Assembly (NCBI GenBank): GCA_965263065.1
Contig: CBDHGH010000003.1
Location: 2,108,001 to 2,172,000 of the forward strand
Direction: 5' to 3'
DNA: 64,000 nucleotides
DNA from: TK10-74A sp965263065
GTDB taxonomy: Bacteria > Chloroflexota > Dehalococcoidia > Bin125
Position numbers and translations under genes: made by a program. Below, piece by piece: positions 8,167 through 16,927 of this stretch; positions within the stretch are counted from its first letter, which is position 1; every line of letters begins with the position of its first letter. The notes beneath the pieces were generated by a model, which was given only the letters and a program-made list of their open reading frames with translations, was not told where the DNA came from and ran no database searches.

Positions 8167-9533
8167 GCCTCGCCCCCGATCTGCGACAGCGCCGCGACCA
8201 GCGCATCGACGTGCGCGTCGGGCGTCGCCTCGGTGACCGCGAACAGCAGCGCGTCGCGCGCCTCCGGCTCGGGCCGCGCCGACACGTCGACGCCCGCGCC
8301 GATGCCCCGCGCCGCCAGCGCCGCCGCCAAGTCCGCCGCCGGCACCGGCCCGCGCACGAGGAACTCCTGGAACCACGGCCCCCGCTCGGGCGTCGCGTAG
8401 CCGGGCAGCGCCGCGATGCGGGCCGCGGCGTCGTGCGCGCGCTGGTAGCACAGCGTGGCGGCCTCGCGCAGCCCGCGCGGGCCCAGCGCCTGCACCGCGA
8501 TGGTGAACGCCAGCGCGATCAGCGCCTGCGCCGTCGAGACGTTCGAGGTCGCCCGCTCGCGGCGGATGAACTGCTCGCGCGCCTGCAGCGTCAGCACGTA
8601 GCCGGTGCGCGGTTCGCCGTCGCCGCCGGCGGGCGCGTGCAACTCCTTGGTGCGACCCACGATGCGCCCCGGCATCTGCCGCAGGAACGGCGTCCGCGCC
8701 GCGAACAGCCCCAGCGACGGTCCCCCGAACGCCGGCGCGCCGGCCAGGTCGCGCCCCTCCCCCGTGACGATGTCGGCCCCGGCGTCGCCGGGCGCGCGCA
8801 GCAGCCCCAGCGCGAACGGGTCGGCGACGGTCACGAACAGCGCCCCGGCGTCGTGCGCCGACGCCGCCAGCGGTTCGAGGTCGGCGATCGCGCCCAGGTA
8901 GTCGGGCTGCTGCGCGACGAGGCAGGCGTGCTCGTCGGTCGTCGCCTCCCCCGACGACACGATGTCAACCCGCAGCCCGGCGCCGCGCGCGTACGTCCGC
9001 ACGACCTCCGCCGTGCCGGGGTGAATCGGCTCGAGCAGCGCGACGGCCCGCCGCCGCGTCACGCGCGCCGCCAGCAGGCAGGCCTCGGCGGTCGCGCTGG
9101 CGACGTCGTAGAGGCCCGTGTTCGACACGTCCATGCCGGTCAGCTCGCACACGACCGACTGGTACTCGAAGCCGGATTGCAGCGTGCCCTGGCTGATCTC
9201 GGGCTGGTACGGCGTGTACGCGGTCGCGAACTCCGACCGCCCGCTGAGGTACGCGGCGATGGCCGGGATCGAGCGCCGGTACGCGCCCGCGCCGCGGAAG
9301 TCGGGCCGCGACGGCGCGACGTTGATGGCCGCCCGCCGCTCGAGCAGCGCGATCAACTCCGGCTCGGTGAGCGCCGGCGGTAGCTCGATCGCGGGGTCGC
9401 GCAGCGCCGCCGGCAGGTCGTCGAACAGCGCCTCGACGTCGGCGACGCCGACTCGCGCCAGCATCCGCGCCCGGTCGGCCGCGGTGGCCGGGATGTAGGG
9501 GTGCGGCGATCCCCCGGCCGGCGTCGTCGCCAA
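8163..9533 (-). CDS. gcvPA: Glycine dehydrogenase (decarboxylating) subunit 1
   Basis: 456 residues, normal for GcvPA. The start is TTG at 9533, two bases after the gcvH stop, with GGAGAG upstream; no ATG/GTG fits the conserved N-terminus HPYIPATAADRARML. Motifs typical of the family include AYTPYQPEISQGTLQ and FEYQSVVCELTGMDVSN. It partners with GcvPB to form the heteromeric P-protein and has no PLP lysine of its own. Translationally coupled on both sides. Confidence 0.94.
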   Translation of the reverse strand: MATTPAGGSPHPYIPATAADRARMLARVGVADVEALFDDLPAALRDPAIELPPALTEPELIALLERRAAINVAPSRPDFRGAGAYRRSIPAIAAYLSGRSEFATAYTPYQPEISQGTLQSGFEYQSVVCELTGMDVSNTGLYDVASATAEACLLAARVTRRRAVALLEPIHPGTAEVVRTYARGAGLRVDIVSSGEATTDEHACLVAQQPDYLGAIADLEPLAASAHDAGALFVTVADPFALGLLRAPGDAGADIVTGEGRDLAGAPAFGGPSLGLFAARTPFLRQMPGRIVGRTKELHAPAGGDGEPRTGYVLTLQAREQFIRRERATSNVSTAQALIALAFTIAVQALGPRGLREAATLCYQRAHDAAARIAALPGYATPERGPWFQEFLVRGPVPAADLAAALAARGIGAGVDVSARPEPEARDALLFAVTEATPDAHVDALVAALSQIGGEA

Positions 9534-9535
9534 CG

Positions 9536-9940
9536 TCAGCTCTCCGGCAGCTGCGCGCGGTACGCGGCGGCGTCGAGCAGCCCCTCGACCGCGACCGCGT
9601 CGGCGATGCGCACGCGGATCAGCCAGCCTGCGTCGTAGGGTGCCTCGTTGACCAACTCCGGATGCTCCTCCAGATCCCCGTTGCCGGCGATCACCGTCCC
9701 GGCGACCGGCGCGTAGAACTCGGCCACGGTCTTCGCCGACTCGATCTCGCCGCAGGGCGCGCCGGGGCCGACCGCCTGCCCCGCGGCCGGGAGGTCGACG
9801 TAGACCACGTCGCCCAACTGGTCCTGCGCGTAATCGGTGATCCCGATCGTGGCCTCGTCGGGGCGCTCCGGGTCGCGGCGCAGCCACTCGTGGCTCGCCG
9901 TGTAGCGCAGGTCGCCGGGGGTTGCGTGGTCGGTCGTCAT
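9536..9940 (-). CDS. gcvH: Glycine cleavage system H protein
   Basis: 134 residues. The lipoylated lysine lies in GEIESAKTVAEFYAPV, with the usual downstream glycine and the VNEAPYDAGWLIRV motif. It shuttles the aminomethyl group from P to T protein. ATG at 9940 overlaps the gcvT stop (ATGA). Slightly long at the N-terminus; residues 1-10 look dispensable. Confidence 0.95.
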   Translation of the reverse strand: MTTDHATPGDLRYTASHEWLRRDPERPDEATIGITDYAQDQLGDVVYVDLPAAGQAVGPGAPCGEIESAKTVAEFYAPVAGTVIAGNGDLEEHPELVNEAPYDAGWLIRVRIADAVAVEGLLDAAAYRAQLPES

Positions 9941-11049
9941 GTTTGCCTCCCCTGCCGGTAGAACGGCCGGCGCACCACCTCGACCGGGAGTGCGCGGCCG
10001 CGCACATCCACCGTAAGCATGACGCCGGGGCTGGCAAGCCGCACGGGAAGGTACGCCATGCCGATGCCGCGGCGCAATCGCGGGCTGAAGGCCCCGCTGG
10101 TCAGCCGCGCGACGGCGTCGGCGGCGCCGGGCTCGTGCACCGCGTAGCCCGCCCGCAGCACCCCGCGCTCGCGCGCCAGCAGATGCGCCAGCCGCCGCGT
10201 GCGCGGTCGCGCCTTCGCCGCCGCCAGCGCCGCCCGGCCCGTGAACGGCGCCCCGTCGTCGAGGCTGACCGCGAAGCCCAGCCCGGCCTCGTAGGGGTGC
10301 GTCGTCGCGTCGATGTCGTTGCCGTGCAGCGGCAGCGCCGCCTCGAGCCGCAGCGTGTCGCGCGCGCCCAGCCCGGCCGGCGTCGCGCCGCCCGCCACCA
10401 GCGCGTCCCACAGCGCCCCCGCCCGCTCGGCCGCGACGATGCACTCGCCGCCGTCCTCGCCGGTGTACCCGGTGCGCGCGACCAGCACCGGCGTGCCCCG
10501 CCAGTCGAGCTCCGCGCAGTCGCGCGGCGCCAGCCCCGCGAATCCCTCGCCCAGCACGCGGCTCAGCAGCGCGATCGCGTCGGGCCCTTGCACCGCCAGC
10601 ATGGCCGTCTGCCGCGTCACTTCGGAGGCGTCGTCGCCGGCGACGGCCCGCAGCCGTTCGAAGTCGGCGTCGGCGTTGGCGGCGTTGTGGACCACCAGCC
10701 AGCGCTCGCCCGGCAGGTGGTAGATGAAGACGTCGTCATCGATGCCGCCGTCCTCGTTGCAGTACAGCGAGTAGTGCGCCTGGCCCTCGGGCAGCCGGGT
10801 CACGTCGAAGGTCGTCACCGACCGCAGCCGCGCCGCCGCCTCCGGCCCCCGCACCCAGGCCCGCGCCAAGTGCGAGACGTCGAACACGCCGACGCCGTCG
10901 CGCACGGCCTCGTGCTCGCCGACGATGCCCTGGTACTGGAGCGGCATCTCCCAGCCGGCGAACGGCGCGAAGCGCGCGCCCAGCGCCGCGTGGCGCTCAC
11001 GCAGCGCCAGCGACCGCAGCCCCCCGCCGGACCCGACGCATTCCGTCAT
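9937..11049 (-). CDS. gcvT: Aminomethyltransferase (T protein)
   Basis: 370 residues from ATG at 11049; an in-frame GTG at 11067 is a less likely start. Contains the family segments GWEMPLQYQGIVGEHEAVRDGVG-like N-terminus, VFDVSHLA, and RTGYTGEDGGECIV, which line the folate site. It transfers the methylene group from aminomethyl-GcvH to tetrahydrofolate, releasing ammonia. First gene of the glycine cleavage operon; the whole operon is packed with 2-nt gaps or 4-nt overlaps, implying one transcript. Confidence 0.94.
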   Translation of the reverse strand: MTECVGSGGGLRSLALRERHAALGARFAPFAGWEMPLQYQGIVGEHEAVRDGVGVFDVSHLARAWVRGPEAAARLRSVTTFDVTRLPEGQAHYSLYCNEDGGIDDDVFIYHLPGERWLVVHNAANADADFERLRAVAGDDASEVTRQTAMLAVQGPDAIALLSRVLGEGFAGLAPRDCAELDWRGTPVLVARTGYTGEDGGECIVAAERAGALWDALVAGGATPAGLGARDTLRLEAALPLHGNDIDATTHPYEAGLGFAVSLDDGAPFTGRAALAAAKARPRTRRLAHLLARERGVLRAGYAVHEPGAADAVARLTSGAFSPRLRRGIGMAYLPVRLASPGVMLTVDVRGRALPVEVVRRPFYRQGRQT

Positions 11050-11121
11050 GCAGCGACCGTATCCCACGCGTCGGCCCGGCGGCTATCGCCCACGCCGCCT
11101 GCGCGTGCGTCGGGCGCGCGC

Positions 11122-11688
11122 CTACCCCCCGAAGACGGCCTTGACCGCGCAGGAGAAGCCCGGCAGCACGTCCATGCCGTCGAGGGCGTCGTCCTCGCCG
11201 AGCGTCGCGGCGTCGTGATCGGCCCGGTGGACGTCGACCGTGCGCGTCTCCGGGTGCACGACCCAGACGAGGCGCACGCCGTGGCTGAGCCACATCCGCG
11301 CCTTGTCGTTGACCCCGCGCCGGCTGTCACTGGGGGAGGCGACCTCCACCACCAGGTCGGGCACAACCTCGGCATAGCCCGGCACGTCCGCGTCCAGCGG
11401 CAGCCGCTCCACCGACGTGAAGGCGATGTCCGGCTCGCGCACCGTGGCGGGGTCGCGTCCCAGCAAGACGCCCGAGTCGGAGCCGACCAGCGTTCCCAGC
11501 CCCCGCGGGTCGATGAAGCTGGTCAGTGCGCCGCCCAGCTTCATCACAATCTTGCCGTGTCGGTGTCCTGCGGGCATGGTTTCGCAGAGTACCCCCCGGA
11601 TCAACTCGCCGCGCACGCCGCGGCTGTAGAGTCGCAGCAGGTCGTCGGCGGTCAGCAGCTTCGTGTGTGTCGTCGTCTGTGTGGTCAT
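11122..11688 (-). CDS. Uma2 family endonuclease-like protein (copy 2)
   Basis: 188 residues of the Uma2/DUF820 family, a PD-(D/E)XK-type fold whose cellular role is unknown. The nuclease-like core is visible as VREPDIAFTSV and PDLVVEVASPSDS followed by KARMWLSHGVRLVWVV. ATG at 11688 overlaps the stop of the upstream paralogue by 4 nt. Most of the protein is nearly identical to that copy, but residues about 47-75 differ strongly. Tandem duplicates of this family are common in several phyla. Confidence 0.85.
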   Translation of the reverse strand: MTTQTTTHTKLLTADDLLRLYSRGVRGELIRGVLCETMPAGHRHGKIVMKLGGALTSFIDPRGLGTLVGSDSGVLLGRDPATVREPDIAFTSVERLPLDADVPGYAEVVPDLVVEVASPSDSRRGVNDKARMWLSHGVRLVWVVHPETRTVDVHRADHDAATLGEDDALDGMDVLPGFSCAVKAVFGG

Positions 11689-12272
11689 GCCCCATCGCTC
11701 CCGCTCCGACCCCCGAAGACGGCCTTGACCGCGCAGGAGAACCCGGGTAGCACGTCCATGCCGTCGAGGGCGTCGTCCTCGCCGAGCGTTGCGGCATCGT
11801 GATCGGCCCGGTGGACGTCGACCGTGCGCGTCTCCGGGTACACGACCCAGACGAGGCGCACGCCGTGGCTGAGCCACATCCGCGCCTTGTCGTGGACCCC
11901 GCGGCGGCTGTCACTGGGGGAGGCGACCTCCACCACCAAATCGGGCACGACCTCGGCGTAGCCCGGCACGTCCGCGTCCAGCGGCAGCCGCTCCACCGAC
12001 GTGAAGGCGATGTCCGGCTCGCGCACCGTGTCGGGGTCGCCCTCCAGCCAGACGCCCGAGTCGGATGCGACCAAGGTTCCCAGCCGGCGGGGTTTGACGA
12101 AGGCGCCCAGTTCGATGAGCAGGTCCGCCACAATCTTGCCGTGTCGTTGTCCTGCGGGCATGGTTTCGCAGAGTACCCCCCGGATGAGCTCGCCGCGCAC
12201 GCCGCGGCTGTAGAGCCGCAGCAGTTCGTCGGCGGTCAGCAGCTTCGTGTGTGTCGTCGTCTGTGTGGTCAT
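11685..12272 (-). CDS. Uma2 family endonuclease-like protein (copy 1)
   Basis: 195 residues; same family and core motifs as the downstream copy (PDIAFTSVERL, PDLVVEVASPSD, KARMWLSHGVR). Likely transcribed together with it. The first ~45 residues and the last ~105 are almost identical between copies, while the middle is diverged, a mosaic pattern suggesting gene conversion around a variable block. Nuclease activity is inferred from fold only. Confidence 0.85.
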   Translation of the reverse strand: MTTQTTTHTKLLTADELLRLYSRGVRGELIRGVLCETMPAGQRHGKIVADLLIELGAFVKPRRLGTLVASDSGVWLEGDPDTVREPDIAFTSVERLPLDADVPGYAEVVPDLVVEVASPSDSRRGVHDKARMWLSHGVRLVWVVYPETRTVDVHRADHDAATLGEDDALDGMDVLPGFSCAVKAVFGGRSGSDGA

Positions 12273-12338
12273 GCCTCATCGCTCCCGCGCCTGCAGTCTA
12301 CAGCGTTCCGGCGCCGGCGACCCCGAGCCCGACGAGCC

Positions 12339-12968
12339 CTACGGCTCCAGCCGGAAGGGCGGGTAGCGGTCGGTGGTGAGCAGCCACATATAGGCCTCGA
12401 CGCGCAGCGACCAGCGGCTCACGCCCAGCACGAAGTCGAACAGCGGGCGCGGGTAGCGGCCCGTGATCAGGATCGCGAACCAAGCCGCCACCGTGACCAC
12501 CAGCGCGACGACCCACAGCACGATCAGCACGATGTAGTGCGGGATCGCCAGCAGCCACTTCACGATCGGCAGGAAGCGGTTGAGGTCCGCCGCCGCGTCG
12601 GGGTAGTCAAGGTCCAGGTGCACGGCCTGCGCCTCGTCGGTCGAGGGGTACTCGTCGCGTAGCAGCAGGACGTAGGCGCCCACGCGGGTCGTGAAGCGCG
12701 TCAACTCCAGATGCCAGTCGAACCACCAGCGCGGGTACTTCTGGCGGAAGACCAGCATCAGCAGCGTGGGCAGGAAGAGCGCGCCGCCGCCCGAGAGCCA
12801 CATCCAGTCCCCGGTGTCCGAGTTCACGATGGCGCCGGTTACAAGCGCCGCCACGACCAGGATCGGGATCAGCAGGATGATGCGGAACAGCGTGCGGACG
12901 CGGTCCAGCCCCTCCTCCGGGTAGTCGATGTCGAGTCGCGCGGGGTAGGCGTCGGTCTGCTGTTGCAT
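12339..12968 (-). CDS. DUF4389 integral membrane protein
   Basis: 209 residues with the DUF4389 pattern: two tandem units each beginning with a YP...LDYP motif (YPARLDIDYPEEG, then VHLDLDYPDAA), membrane segments near residues 28-48, 59-75 and 140-170, and short FDFVLGVSRWSLRVEAYMW / FDWHLELTRFTTRVGAYV repeats ending in a cytoplasmic-looking tail. The internal duplication is visible. Function unknown. RBS AAGGAGA precedes ATG 12968. Confidence 0.8.
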   Translation of the reverse strand: MQQQTDAYPARLDIDYPEEGLDRVRTLFRIILLIPILVVAALVTGAIVNSDTGDWMWLSGGGALFLPTLLMLVFRQKYPRWWFDWHLELTRFTTRVGAYVLLLRDEYPSTDEAQAVHLDLDYPDAAADLNRFLPIVKWLLAIPHYIVLIVLWVVALVVTVAAWFAILITGRYPRPLFDFVLGVSRWSLRVEAYMWLLTTDRYPPFRLEP

Positions 12969-13074
12969 GGGGGTCTCCTTCTGGGGAGGAGGCTAGCGCA
13001 TCGGCGCGCGGTTGTCCTACACCAACAGGCCGTTGTACCGTCGCTGCCCGCACGCCGACCGCGAGGAGTGAGAG

Positions 13075-13611
13075 ATGGCGACGCACCGTTTCACCCTGAT
13101 CGTCGAGGGGCCCGACCTGCAGGCCGAGCCGCTCATCGACGAACTCTACGAGGCCGGCTGCGACGATGCGCTGGCCGGCCGTAGCCACGGCGCGCAATGC
13201 CTCGACTTCGACCGCGAGGCCCCGAGCATCGATGAGGCCATCCTCTCCGCGATCGCCGATCTCGCGCGCCTCGACGACGTCGAAGTGGTGCGCATCGCCG
13301 ATGCCGGACTCGTCTCGATGGCCAGCATCGCCGCCCGCACGGGACGCACCAGCGAGAGCGTCCGGCTCCTCGTCGAGGGGCGCCGTGGCCCCGGCGCGTT
13401 CCCGCCGCCCGTCACCGATCCGCGCAGCCGCCACCGGCTGTGGCGCTGGGCGGAGGTCGATCGGTGGTTCGAGACGGCCGTCCCCGGCCACCAGCTCGAC
13501 GACCAGGAGCAGGTCGTCACGGCCATCAACGCCGCCCTCGAGTTCCGCCGCCTCCGTCGCTGCCTGCCGTCGGAGGGCCGTCGGGCGTTGCAGGAGCTGG
13601 TGGGGTCGTAG
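13075..13611 (+). CDS. Small HTH-like DNA-binding protein
   Basis: 178 residues. Residues 1-75 form an acidic alpha/beta part (HRFTLIVEGPDLQAEPLIDELYEAGCDDA). Residues about 80-135 contain SMASIAARTGRTSESVRLLVEGRRGPG and a W-rich wing (LWRWAEVDRWF), the pattern of MerR/excisionase-like DNA-binding proteins. I know of similar conserved hypotheticals but no assigned function. RBS GAGGAGTGAGAG before the ATG supports the start. Stands alone. Confidence 0.65.
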   Translation: MATHRFTLIVEGPDLQAEPLIDELYEAGCDDALAGRSHGAQCLDFDREAPSIDEAILSAIADLARLDDVEVVRIADAGLVSMASIAARTGRTSESVRLLVEGRRGPGAFPPPVTDPRSRHRLWRWAEVDRWFETAVPGHQLDDQEQVVTAINAALEFRRLRRCLPSEGRRALQELVGS

Positions 13612-13768
13612 GGGGAGTGGGGGCGGGCAGCGACCACTGCCACATTCCTGACCCGCGCCTCTCCGCCTGCGATTCTCGGCCTCGGAGCGCCGTGCCTCGC
13701 CCCGGTCCACCTCATTGTGTACTAGGCTGTGATCTCCGCTTCGCCGCGAGAACGATGAAGGATCTGCA

Positions 13769-15322
13769 ATGCGAACTGTCGCCGCCTATTCGCTAACACA
13801 CGCCGCCTCCGACTCGACGCAAGCATCGGAGAGCCTCGTCTCCTCTTGCGGCATGGTGGAGAAGTGGCTTGGTGACAAAGGAGCCACGGCCCTCAATGTC
13901 GGCCAGCACAAATTCCCACTCCCTGACGGTCGGTCCGCAGCCCTGACCAGGGAGCGCATGGAGACCGACGACGGAATCCTCGATTCGTTCGTGCTGAACG
14001 AGCCTATCTCGGGCGGGCGATTCGAGACGCGTCTGAACCTTGCTTGCGCGAACGCGGAGATGGTCTTGTTCTGTCAGCTCGCTACGGGGAGTGCCGAGTC
14101 GGCGCTCGCACCAGTCCAGTTTGACGCGCGCTGCCCGCGCGTCCTGCGCGACATCATCCAGTCGGGCGGGTGGACATCCGGTTCGACTCCCGTGTCGCAT
14201 CGTCACTGGACTCGCATCGGTCGCGAAGCCGGGCGTGCACTCGCTGACACAATCTGGGACGACGAGCGAGGCTTGCCGGTGGTGGTTGTCTCGGAACTCG
14301 ACGGATTCATGCTTCATCCGGAGCTAGCGAACGATGTCGCACGTGACCTGACTGGCCTTGCCACAGTTGTGCACATCGATGAGGAGGCAGCATGGCTTCT
14401 GTCTGAAGATAAGGGACGGGAATGGTCATGCTACCAGGGCGCGCTCAGGCTCTATTGGCCATTCCAGACCACGCGTAACGATCCATACTCGCATCCCCTA
14501 TGGACACGCGGCTGGCTGCTCCACGGCGGCATGGACACGACTACTGCAGCGAAGCGCCTCCAGAATCGGCTGCGGCGTACGATCCTTGAACAGTCTGCGT
14601 TCCGATCCACTCCGCCTCTCATCAGCCAGATTCGAGATCGGTATATCTCCGGCCAGCGAAAGAAGGCGCGAGATGCTGGCGAATACGCGACACTCGCAGA
14701 TGACTTCGATAAGGAGAACCGGAGACTCAAGCAGGAACTCGACGAGCGTATAGGTGAGATATGGACTCTTAGGCAACAGATAGAAGATCTCAACGTCGAG
14801 AAGAAGGAGTTGACGCGGGGCCGCGACTGGGTGCGGGACTCACGCAGTACTTCGGACGAAGAACCTGTCGAGTCTCCATCTGCGGAACTGGAAACGGTGG
14901 AAGACGCTGTTCTGGGAGCCATGGATGATTGCGAGCACCTGATCTTTGGTGACGATGTGACGAGTGGTATCGACGGCCTAGCCCAGGACGCTGGACCGCC
15001 GATGAAGATCCTGCGCTACCTTCGCGCTCTTGAGACAATGACCGCGCAACTCAAGGAGGGACCACTTGGAGACGCGATTCATCAGTGGCTCAAGAGAAAT
15101 GAAAACATCGAGGTGTCCGGCGAGAGCGAAACCGTACGCAACTCACCAGCGCGGATGGCGAATCGGACGTGGGACGACGGATCGGGGCACGCGCGTGAGT
15201 TCCAAAGACACCTAAAGCCAAGCGACAGCACGTCTCCTGATCGGTGTGTCCGCATCTACTTCGACTACGATAAGGAACTGGGGAAGACTATCGTCGGCTG
15301 GGTCGGGCGACATCCCGACTGA
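13769..15322 (+). CDS. Unrecognised three-part protein with coiled coil
   Basis: 517 residues; I do not recognise a named family. The N-terminal ~250 residues are mixed alpha/beta with GLPVVVVSELDGFMLHPE, LATVVHIDEEAAWLL and CYQGALRLYWPF, a pattern I associate with conserved hypotheticals in actinobacteria. Residues about 300-357 are strongly coiled coil (ENRRLKQELDERIGEIWTLRQ). The last ~60 residues end in CVRIYFDYDKELGKTIVGWV, resembling a ParE/RelE-like strand pattern. Codon use is more AT-rich than neighbours and it borders a TA cluster, so it may be transferred and defence-related; that is inference. GAAGGA precedes the start. Confidence 0.55.
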   Translation: MRTVAAYSLTHAASDSTQASESLVSSCGMVEKWLGDKGATALNVGQHKFPLPDGRSAALTRERMETDDGILDSFVLNEPISGGRFETRLNLACANAEMVLFCQLATGSAESALAPVQFDARCPRVLRDIIQSGGWTSGSTPVSHRHWTRIGREAGRALADTIWDDERGLPVVVVSELDGFMLHPELANDVARDLTGLATVVHIDEEAAWLLSEDKGREWSCYQGALRLYWPFQTTRNDPYSHPLWTRGWLLHGGMDTTTAAKRLQNRLRRTILEQSAFRSTPPLISQIRDRYISGQRKKARDAGEYATLADDFDKENRRLKQELDERIGEIWTLRQQIEDLNVEKKELTRGRDWVRDSRSTSDEEPVESPSAELETVEDAVLGAMDDCEHLIFGDDVTSGIDGLAQDAGPPMKILRYLRALETMTAQLKEGPLGDAIHQWLKRNENIEVSGESETVRNSPARMANRTWDDGSGHAREFQRHLKPSDSTSPDRCVRIYFDYDKELGKTIVGWVGRHPD

Positions 15323-15341
15323 CGGAGCCACCCCCCCGACC

Positions 15342-15749
15342 TCACCCCTCCCACGGATCCACCACTGCCACCCCCAGCCCCTCGAAGTCCCGCACGTTCC
15401 GCGTCACCACCGTCAGCCGGTGGACGACCGCGACGGCCGCGATCATCGCGTCCACGATCAGCGTCTCCGACCGCCCGTGCATCAGACGCGCCCACTCGCG
15501 GAACGCGGCGGCGTCGACCGGCAGCACGTCGAACCCGCCGAGCAGCCGCGCATCGAGCCACGCCTCCAACTCCGCCGCCTTCGCCGGGTCCTGCGTCCGC
15601 GTGACCTCGATGCCCGCCTGGATCTCCCCGATCGTCACCGCCGACAGGTGCAGCGACTCGGCCGGCACATCGCGGATCCACGCCACCACCGACGGGTGCG
15701 GCCGCGGTCGCCGCAACTCCGAGACCACGTTCGTGTCCAGCAGATACAC
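15342..15749 (-). CDS. vapC: VapC-type PIN ribonuclease toxin
   Basis: 135 residues. Conserved acidic residues of PIN toxins are present: LLDTNVVSEL (Asp4-type), the E of LSAVTIGEIQAGIE, and D of LIVDAMIAA and TRNVRDFEGL, giving a Mg-dependent RNase site. Closest in style to FitB/VapC. Encoded 12 nt after the antitoxin gene. Its C-terminus (VVDPWEG) and downstream DNA match the next vapC at 16135, so the two cassettes likely share an origin. Confidence 0.88.
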   Translation of the reverse strand: MYLLDTNVVSELRRPRPHPSVVAWIRDVPAESLHLSAVTIGEIQAGIEVTRTQDPAKAAELEAWLDARLLGGFDVLPVDAAAFREWARLMHGRSETLIVDAMIAAVAVVHRLTVVTRNVRDFEGLGVAVVDPWEG

Positions 15750-15761
15750 GGCCCCGGCCGC

Positions 15762-16022
15762 CTAATCGAGGGCCGGCGGCGGGCGCCGCCGGAACGCCCG
15801 TCGCGGCGGCGCCAGCGACTCCGTCCGCGCCCCGGGCGCCAGCAGCCACTCCTTGATGGTCGGCCGCGCCAGGCGCTCCATCCGGCGCCACTGCTCGATC
15901 GGCACCAGCACCGCCGCCTCCACGCCCCGCCGCGTCACCACCTGCGGCCCCTCCGCCAAACTGGTCTCCAGCAGCTCGCTGAATCGCGCCTTCGCGTCCT
16001 GCACCTGCCATGTCCCGCCCAT
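15762..16022 (-). CDS. Phd/YefM-type antitoxin
   Basis: 86 residues from ATG 16022, chosen for the GGGAGG ribosome site over the ATG at 16040. The N-terminus WQVQDAKARFSELLETSLAEGPQVVTRRG is the classic Phd/YefM DNA-binding fold; the proline/arginine-rich tail would bind the PIN toxin. An inverted repeat at 16071-16096 upstream is a probable autoregulatory operator. Confidence 0.85.
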   Translation of the reverse strand: MGGTWQVQDAKARFSELLETSLAEGPQVVTRRGVEAAVLVPIEQWRRMERLARPTIKEWLLAPGARTESLAPPRRAFRRRPPPALD

Positions 16023-16070
16023 GCGATCCCTCCCCGCCATGCCCGTCCGGCGCGTCCCCGGCCGATCGAT

Positions 16071-16096
16071 ACTGACTAGGTATCAGACTAGTCAGT
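16071..16096. promoter_or_regulatory. Operator-like inverted repeat upstream of phd-vapC
   Basis: ACTGACTAG and CTAGTCAGT form perfect 9-bp arms around an 8-nt spacer in an otherwise GC-rich region, about 50 bp before the antitoxin ATG. This is the expected place and symmetry for Phd-type autorepression. Confidence 0.6.
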
Positions 16097-16134
16097 GTTG
16101 ATGGCGGCGTCCAGCCACCTCCCACCCCCCGACC

Positions 16135-16548
16135 TCACCCCTCCCACGGATCCACGACCGCCACCAGCCCCTCGAAATCCCGCACGTTGCGCGTCGCGAC
16201 GGCCAAGTCGTGCGCGCGCGCCGTCCCTGCGATGAGCGCATCCCCGAGATGCAACACCCGGCCCATGCGGCGTGCGTGCGCTCGCAGCGAAGCAGCCTGT
16301 ACGGCTTCGGCCCGGCCCACTGGCAGGATGCGGTCGACGTATCCGGCCACGAAATCTGAAAGCCTTTGGCGGTAGAGTTCCCTGCGTCGTCCCGGCGCCA
16401 GTTGCTGAACGCCGAACTCCAGCTCATGCAGTACGACCGCCGACAACCACAGATCGACGCCATTGGCCAGAAACGCCACCACCGCCGCCTCCGGCCTCGG
16501 CCTGTTCAACTCCGAGACGACGTTCGTGTCCAGGAGCAAGCCGGTCAC
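16135..16548 (-). CDS. vapC: VapC-type PIN ribonuclease toxin
   Basis: 137 residues from a GTG that overlaps the antitoxin stop. PIN acidic residues lie in LLLDTNVVSELNRP, the E of LHELEFGVQ, LHLGDALIAG and TRNVRDFEGL. The C-terminal dozen residues are nearly identical to the vapC at 15342, and DNA identity continues past the stop codon, marking a duplicated segment. Predicted cytoplasmic RNase inhibited by the upstream Phd-like protein. Confidence 0.88.
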   Translation of the reverse strand: MTGLLLDTNVVSELNRPRPEAAVVAFLANGVDLWLSAVVLHELEFGVQQLAPGRRRELYRQRLSDFVAGYVDRILPVGRAEAVQAASLRAHARRMGRVLHLGDALIAGTARAHDLAVATRNVRDFEGLVAVVDPWEG

Positions 16549-16862
16549 TCATCGCCCCAGTCGTCATCCGTCCAATCCACGAACGGGATCTCACGATGGG
16601 ACGGCTCGTGACGGTCCGGCAGCTCCAGCTCGATCCCCCGCGGCATGTTCTCCACCAGCCACTGCCCCAGCGGCATTCGCGACGCTGCGGGCGCCGGCGC
16701 CGACCGCTCGCGCCACAGCCGCTCCGGCACGACCACGAACGGCTTGCGCCGGCCGATGCGCTGCGGCCCCTCCTCCTCCGCCAGACGCAGGATCTCCGAC
16801 AGCCGCGCCTTCGCCTCCGCGACCCGCCACACCCGATCCGGCCCCGACTCCTCAGCGACCAT
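16545..16862 (-). CDS. Phd/YefM-type antitoxin
   Basis: 105 residues from ATG 16862, with a GGGAGGGGGAG ribosome site. VWRVAEAKARLSEILRLAEEEGPQRIGRR is the Phd-type N-terminus; the acidic C-terminus (FVDWTDDDWGDE) likely wraps the toxin. Longer upstream in-frame sequence is low complexity and was excluded. A palindrome at 16883-16899 lies just upstream. Confidence 0.85.
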   Translation of the reverse strand: MVAEESGPDRVWRVAEAKARLSEILRLAEEEGPQRIGRRKPFVVVPERLWRERSAPAPAASRMPLGQWLVENMPRGIELELPDRHEPSHREIPFVDWTDDDWGDE

Positions 16863-16882
16863 GGCTCCCCCTCCCGCCGATC

Positions 16883-16899
16883 TGGTCCAGGTTAGACCA
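16883..16899. promoter_or_regulatory. Operator-like palindrome upstream of second phd-vapC
   Basis: Imperfect 17-bp palindrome TGGTCCAGGTTAGACCA, 21 bp before the antitoxin start. Its sequence differs from the operator of the neighbouring cassette, so the two would be regulated separately. Confidence 0.45.
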
Positions 16900-16927
16900 C
16901 TGCACCCGCCGCCGGATCGACCGACCC

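Noticed and set aside
8163..10037. Longer start for gcvPA at 10037
   Set aside because: The upstream part overlaps gcvH in another frame and is Arg/Gly-rich; TTG 9533 gives normal family length.
9922..11802. Long antisense frame over gcvT and Uma2 genes
   Set aside because: Arg/Pro-rich shadow of high-GC coding sequence on the other strand.
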